Source: Boswellia sacra
Lineage: Eukaryota > Streptophyta > Magnoliopsida > Sapindales > Burseraceae
NCBI GenBank assembly: GCA_013180625.2
Contig: SNVD02006216.1
Coordinates: forward strand, 143,501 to 207,500
Reading direction: 5' to 3'
Length of the DNA stretch: 64,000 bases
Shown: positions 61,190-64,000 of the stretch, one piece after another
How positions within the stretch are numbered: the stretch's first letter is position 1
Layout of the letters: every line of letters begins with the position of its first letter
Program-made: the position numbers and the translations under genes
Notes under the pieces: generated by a model
The model's database searches: none
Seen by the model: the letters and a program-made list of their open reading frames with translations, nothing else
Told to the model about the DNA's origin: nothing

Positions 61190-62157
61190 AATGCCTCACC
61201 AGTATAAACCTATCAATCAAACTATTATAATCGCTTAATCCGAGCACATAGCCATCCCTCTAAAACGATTTCAAAAGAGCAAAAGCTTCATCGAATCTAC
61301 CTAACCTAAAAAACCCATTAAGCAAAGCATTACAAGCAACAAAATTAGGACTACACCCGCTTTCTTTCATCCTTTTAAAAAACCTATATGCGTCATCAGC
61401 CCTGTCGGCTTGACACAAACCCGAAACAAAACAGTATAAATAAATTTATTAGGGGAAATGCCTCTCTCCGTCATTTCATCAAACAGCTTAAGCGCCTCAT
61501 GAGTTTTGCCACTCTTACACAACCCATCAATCAAAATACAATATGTTACACTACTACGCATGCAACTCAATTTCAACATCTGATTATAAACCGCCAAACC
61601 CAACAAAATCACTTTTTGACATGACACAACATACAATATCCTATTATAAGCATGAATATCAGGTTGGCAATCAAAATCCTTGATCTTACCAAAAATCTCC
61701 AACGCTTTTTCATAATTCCCACATTTGCATACCTTGAAATGAGAACGTAAAACGCATTGGAGACAACAGAGAAGTCACCAGCCTTCAGCTCCTCAAGCGT
61801 TTGCTAATACAAATCAAACCTATTTGGCTTCAAAAGCATGTCAAGAATTAAATTATGAGAATCCCAATAGCGGAAACGCTCCTATTTACATGCCCAGATG
61901 AAAAAACGAAAACCTAATTGAGGATTTCACGTTTTTTGAATTACAGAATTGACAAGTTGGGAAGAGAGGAAGGGAACTAGTGGATCCAAGGCAGGTTCAA
62001 TGGGATTGATAGTGTCAAGGATGGAAAGAACTTCATCGACAATAGAGGATTGGAGAGTTAAATAAGTGGAAGAGGAAGATGTGTGCAAAGAGTGGAATGG
62101 TAGTGATAGTCTGAGGTAACACGAGACTGGGCAGAGAAGAAGAGATGGGAGTCTCAC
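61190..62157 (-). pseudogene. Captured PPR protein gene, 5' half, broken
   Basis: Starts at 62157 with MRLPSLLLCPVSCYLRLSLP, likely an organelle transit peptide, and has a stop after SVIQKT (61927). Then pentatricopeptide repeats follow in several frames: LEIFGKIKDFDCQPDIHAYN, SVTYCILIDGLCKSGKTHEA, LKLFDEMTERGISPNKFIYT, and after a frame change near 61430 YRFFKRMKESGCSPNFVACN and LLNGFFRLGRFDEAFALLKS. PPR proteins bind organelle RNA. At least three lesions (stops near 61925, 61890 and 61806, frameshift near 61430) rule out a working protein. Intron-less, like most PPR genes. Confidence 0.85.
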
Positions 62158-62372
62158 GACAGATTTGTGAAGGAGAAAGGGAGGAAGCTCATTTCAATTG
62201 AAACAAGTTGATGCAAAATTAAGGCGGTTAGGGTTAAATTGGTTTGGGGATTTTGGGCAATTTAGACTGCGGCTCTAAAACCGTCGTATACACATTTGAA
62301 GTTCATCCATTTACGGCGGTTTTTAAAAACCGCCTCAAATGAGCGCAGTATAAGCCTCCCTTTCTTGTAGGG

Positions 62373-62587
62373 TGGTGCTGTGTCACTATCTTGTGCACGG
62401 AAGTGCTTCTGAAACGAACGTGCTTTTAAGGGACCAAGATGGACACCAAAAGTGTTGGTATTTGTAGAGATGAAAATCATCCCATAATTTAACTTTGGGA
62501 AGGCTTAATTGTAGTTCTTCAATCTCATTGCTCAGCTCTTCTTCCATTCCAAGGGAAGTGTTTGGGGAGTCTACTGTTTTCTCCATT
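62373..62587 (-). pseudogene. Third sulfotransferase copy, N-terminal fragment
   Basis: From the ATG at 62587: MEKTVDSPNTSLGMEEELSN then EIEELQLSLPKVKLWDD, aligned with residues 1-37 of the intact enzyme, continuing past a frame change (after CPSW) to a HFRAQDSDT-type block. Here about nine codons covering the PAPS loop (LVTLPKSG) are missing, and the sequence jumps to GCACCACC at the CACTA-like insertion. The remainder (WLKAL...) is at 57303-57370. Confidence 0.85.
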
Positions 62588-62589
62588 TT

Positions 62590-62779
62590 GAGAAAGCGCA
62601 CAATTACCTAGAGATTGTTGCTATTCGCTGCCCTCTTAATCAAACGCCCAATATATATTGTAAAAAAACCAAAGAAAGAACCTATTACTGTAATACCCAT
62701 CTAATTTCACCAAAGATTTTGAGGATCTAGTACCATGTTACATTTACTGTAAATAATATAAGGGTTAAGATTTAAATAT
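62590..62779. other. Upstream flank of the third sulfotransferase copy
   Basis: Minus-strand upstream region of the broken gene. TATATATTG near 62650 could be its former TATA region. Nothing else recognised. Confidence 0.35.
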
Positions 62780-62985
62780 GAGTAATATTAGTATACAACC
62801 AAGTTATTAAACCTCATTCATACAACCAGATGTGACACAAATTTACTAATTAGGTAAAAAAATGAACAATAAGTTAAGTAATTTTTAATAAATAAAATGG
62901 GATCCATATATCAAATAATTAATTTTGTGTTGAATCAGGTTATATGGGATAGATTGTATAAGTTGATTATATATATAAAATTGTT
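62780..62985. mobile_element. Probable MITE
   Basis: Imperfect inverted ends of about 60 bp: ATACAACCAGATGTGACACA on the left against TTTTGTGTTGAATCAGGTTA on the right, with outer parts also complementary (CAACCAAGTTATTAAACC / GATTGTATAAGTTGATT). No ORF. Superfamily and target duplication not determined. Confidence 0.4.
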
Positions 62986-63683
62986 CTTTAAATATTGGAT
63001 TTTCACTAATTTTATCTATATTTTATAATCTAAGATCCAATTGTACTTTATCCTTGTTTAAGATCTATTAATAACAAATTAATTTGCCAATTTAGATTAA
63101 AAAAATTTCTAGACGGCAAAACATTATTATTGTAAAATTTAAACGACAATCTTCTCTTCACAAGTTTATCTTTTTTTTTTTTCCTTCTCTTTGACCAAAT
63201 AATTTTTCTCTATTGTTGCAACTTCTATCCCTCCAACTATTTCCTCTTTAATTTGGATGATTTTCAAGAAAAAAAAAACCTCTAGCAACCTATTTTGTCT
63301 CTTATTATGACAAAGGATAGTAACAATGACAAGATTCAATCGAAGTTCAATTTTCTTATTATGCCCTTGTTGGCGGTTGTGTAATAAACTTTGACAATTC
63401 ACAAAAATCAATATACTACTATCTGTTCTTATATATATAAGAACATTTCTCACATTTTTTATTGCAGATATATGTGGATGTCTCCAGGCAACTACATATA
63501 TATGTATACAAATAATTATTAACATATTAATTATTTTTTCAAAATAATTCCAAGTTTGCAATAATTTTGGTAGATAATTGGTGTTCTATTACATCTTAAG
63601 TGGTATTCAAAATCCAATCATCTAACAGGGACGATAATGCATCTCACATGCTTTCAATTATATCAATCTCCTAGGTCAGGCTA
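62986..63683. other. AT-rich intergenic DNA
   Basis: The minus-strand frame at 63166-63561 is open only because of the AT-rich composition and has no recognisable likeness. No gene seen. Confidence 0.45.
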
Positions 63684-63911
63684 CAGTATAACGCCCGCAC
63701 CGATGCAACCATTTTCAAGTGTGTATAAAATTTATAAATAGAGTATAAAAGTTGTAAACATATGAGTAAAAGTTAAAAAGTTGTAAATGAAAAAAGAAAG
63801 TTGTATCAAAGTTGCAACACAAGTTTTATTTACTCGTTTATAACTTTTATATACTATTTATCATTTTTATACATGCTTGAGAATGATTGCATCAGCTCAG
63901 CCGTTGCACTC
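63684..63911. mobile_element. MITE with long inverted repeats and TA flanks
   Basis: The two halves are complementary over about 85 bp: GATGCAACCATTTTCAAGTG and TATAAAATTTATAAATAGAG on the left against CATGCTTGAGAATGATTGCATC and ATACTATTTATCATTTTTATA on the right, leaving a short loop around 63780-63825. TA dinucleotides flank the ends (63682-63683, 63912-63913), fitting a mariner-type target, though the tips (CAGTATAACG / CGTTGCACTC) could also suit hAT. 228 bp, no ORF. Confidence 0.6.
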
Positions 63912-64000
63912 TAGTTTTTCCCCAATCTCATCTTCGGTTTATGGTTTCGTTAATGTACTCCATCAATATCAATCAGATCAACAAGGAAGTTACATCATTT

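Larger units (their letters stand above)
57371..62372. mobile_element. Pack-type CACTA (EnSpm-like) transposon carrying host gene fragments
   Basis: About 5.0 kb. Left end ACTACAACAGGAAATAC, right end CCCTTTCTTGTAGG, close to the CACTACAAGAAA/TTTCTTGTAGTG tips of CACTA elements but lacking perfect CACTA letters. GTGG flanks both sides (57367-57370 and 62369-62372 or thereabouts), giving the 3-bp (here 3-4) duplication of this superfamily. The first 400 bp hold about ten direct and inverted copies of CCGCCGTAAA/TTTACGGCGG-type motifs; the right end has a shorter set (62280-62345). Such subterminal repeats bind the TNPA-type transposase. No TNPD/TNPA-like coding region is visible. The interior carries fragments of SIN3-like, vacuolar sorting receptor and PPR genes plus unknown exons, all on the minus strand. 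It splits the third sulfotransferase copy. Confidence 0.78.

Noticed and set aside
63166..63561. 131-codon minus-strand ORF
   Set aside because: AT-driven, ends in Lys runs, no likeness; chance ORF.

Overview
The window looks like nuclear DNA of a eudicot plant: AT-rich, intron-rich genes with GT-AG introns, and many degraded transposable elements. The resistance-gene leftovers resemble the large CC-NBS-LRR families of Citrus and related rosids, so a rosid (possibly Rutaceae) is my best guess; this is inference from recalled family likeness, not a database match.

Three genes appear functional. (1) A TOPLESS-related co-repressor (TPR4-like), + strand, 1-10598: 25 exons, missing only its first few codons off the left edge; the spliced frame stays open for 1133 codons. 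(2) A single-exon cytosolic sulfotransferase, + strand, 27674-28690, 338 codons with all family motifs. (3) A tRNA-splicing endonuclease catalytic subunit (SEN2), - strand, 46327-47058, with its Tyr-His-Lys triad and probably a long 5'-UTR intron.

The rest is broken genes and mobile DNA. 14.3-19.3 kb: decayed LRR region of a CC-NBS-LRR gene (- strand). 19.9-20.7 kb: fragment of an asparagine synthetase gene. 22.4-25.95 kb: endogenous pararetrovirus-like remnant (coat-like, zinc knuckle, protease, promoter-like end, no visible polymerase). 30.2-36.6 kb: Ty1-copia element (- strand), split in its gag by a small non-autonomous LTR element with a perfect TATAG target duplication. 36.9-41.9 kb: a second copia element with 175-bp LTRs. 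43.3-44.1 kb: probable TRIM remnant. 49.5-50.1 kb: a hAT-type MITE, followed by a 3.6-kb TIR element (50.3-53.9 kb) holding a G27 run and a tandem repeat. 55.45-56.9 kb: inverted, broken duplicate of the sulfotransferase locus.

The most interesting structure lies at 57.37-62.37 kb: a 5-kb CACTA-like (EnSpm) element of Pack type inserted into a third sulfotransferase copy. Between ends carrying subterminal CCGCCGTAAA-type repeats it holds pieces of at least three unrelated host genes, all on the - strand: a PPR protein (5' half), a vacuolar sorting receptor (EGF-like exons with introns kept) and a SIN3-like co-repressor (partly duplicated), plus exons I do not recognise. No transposase is visible in it.
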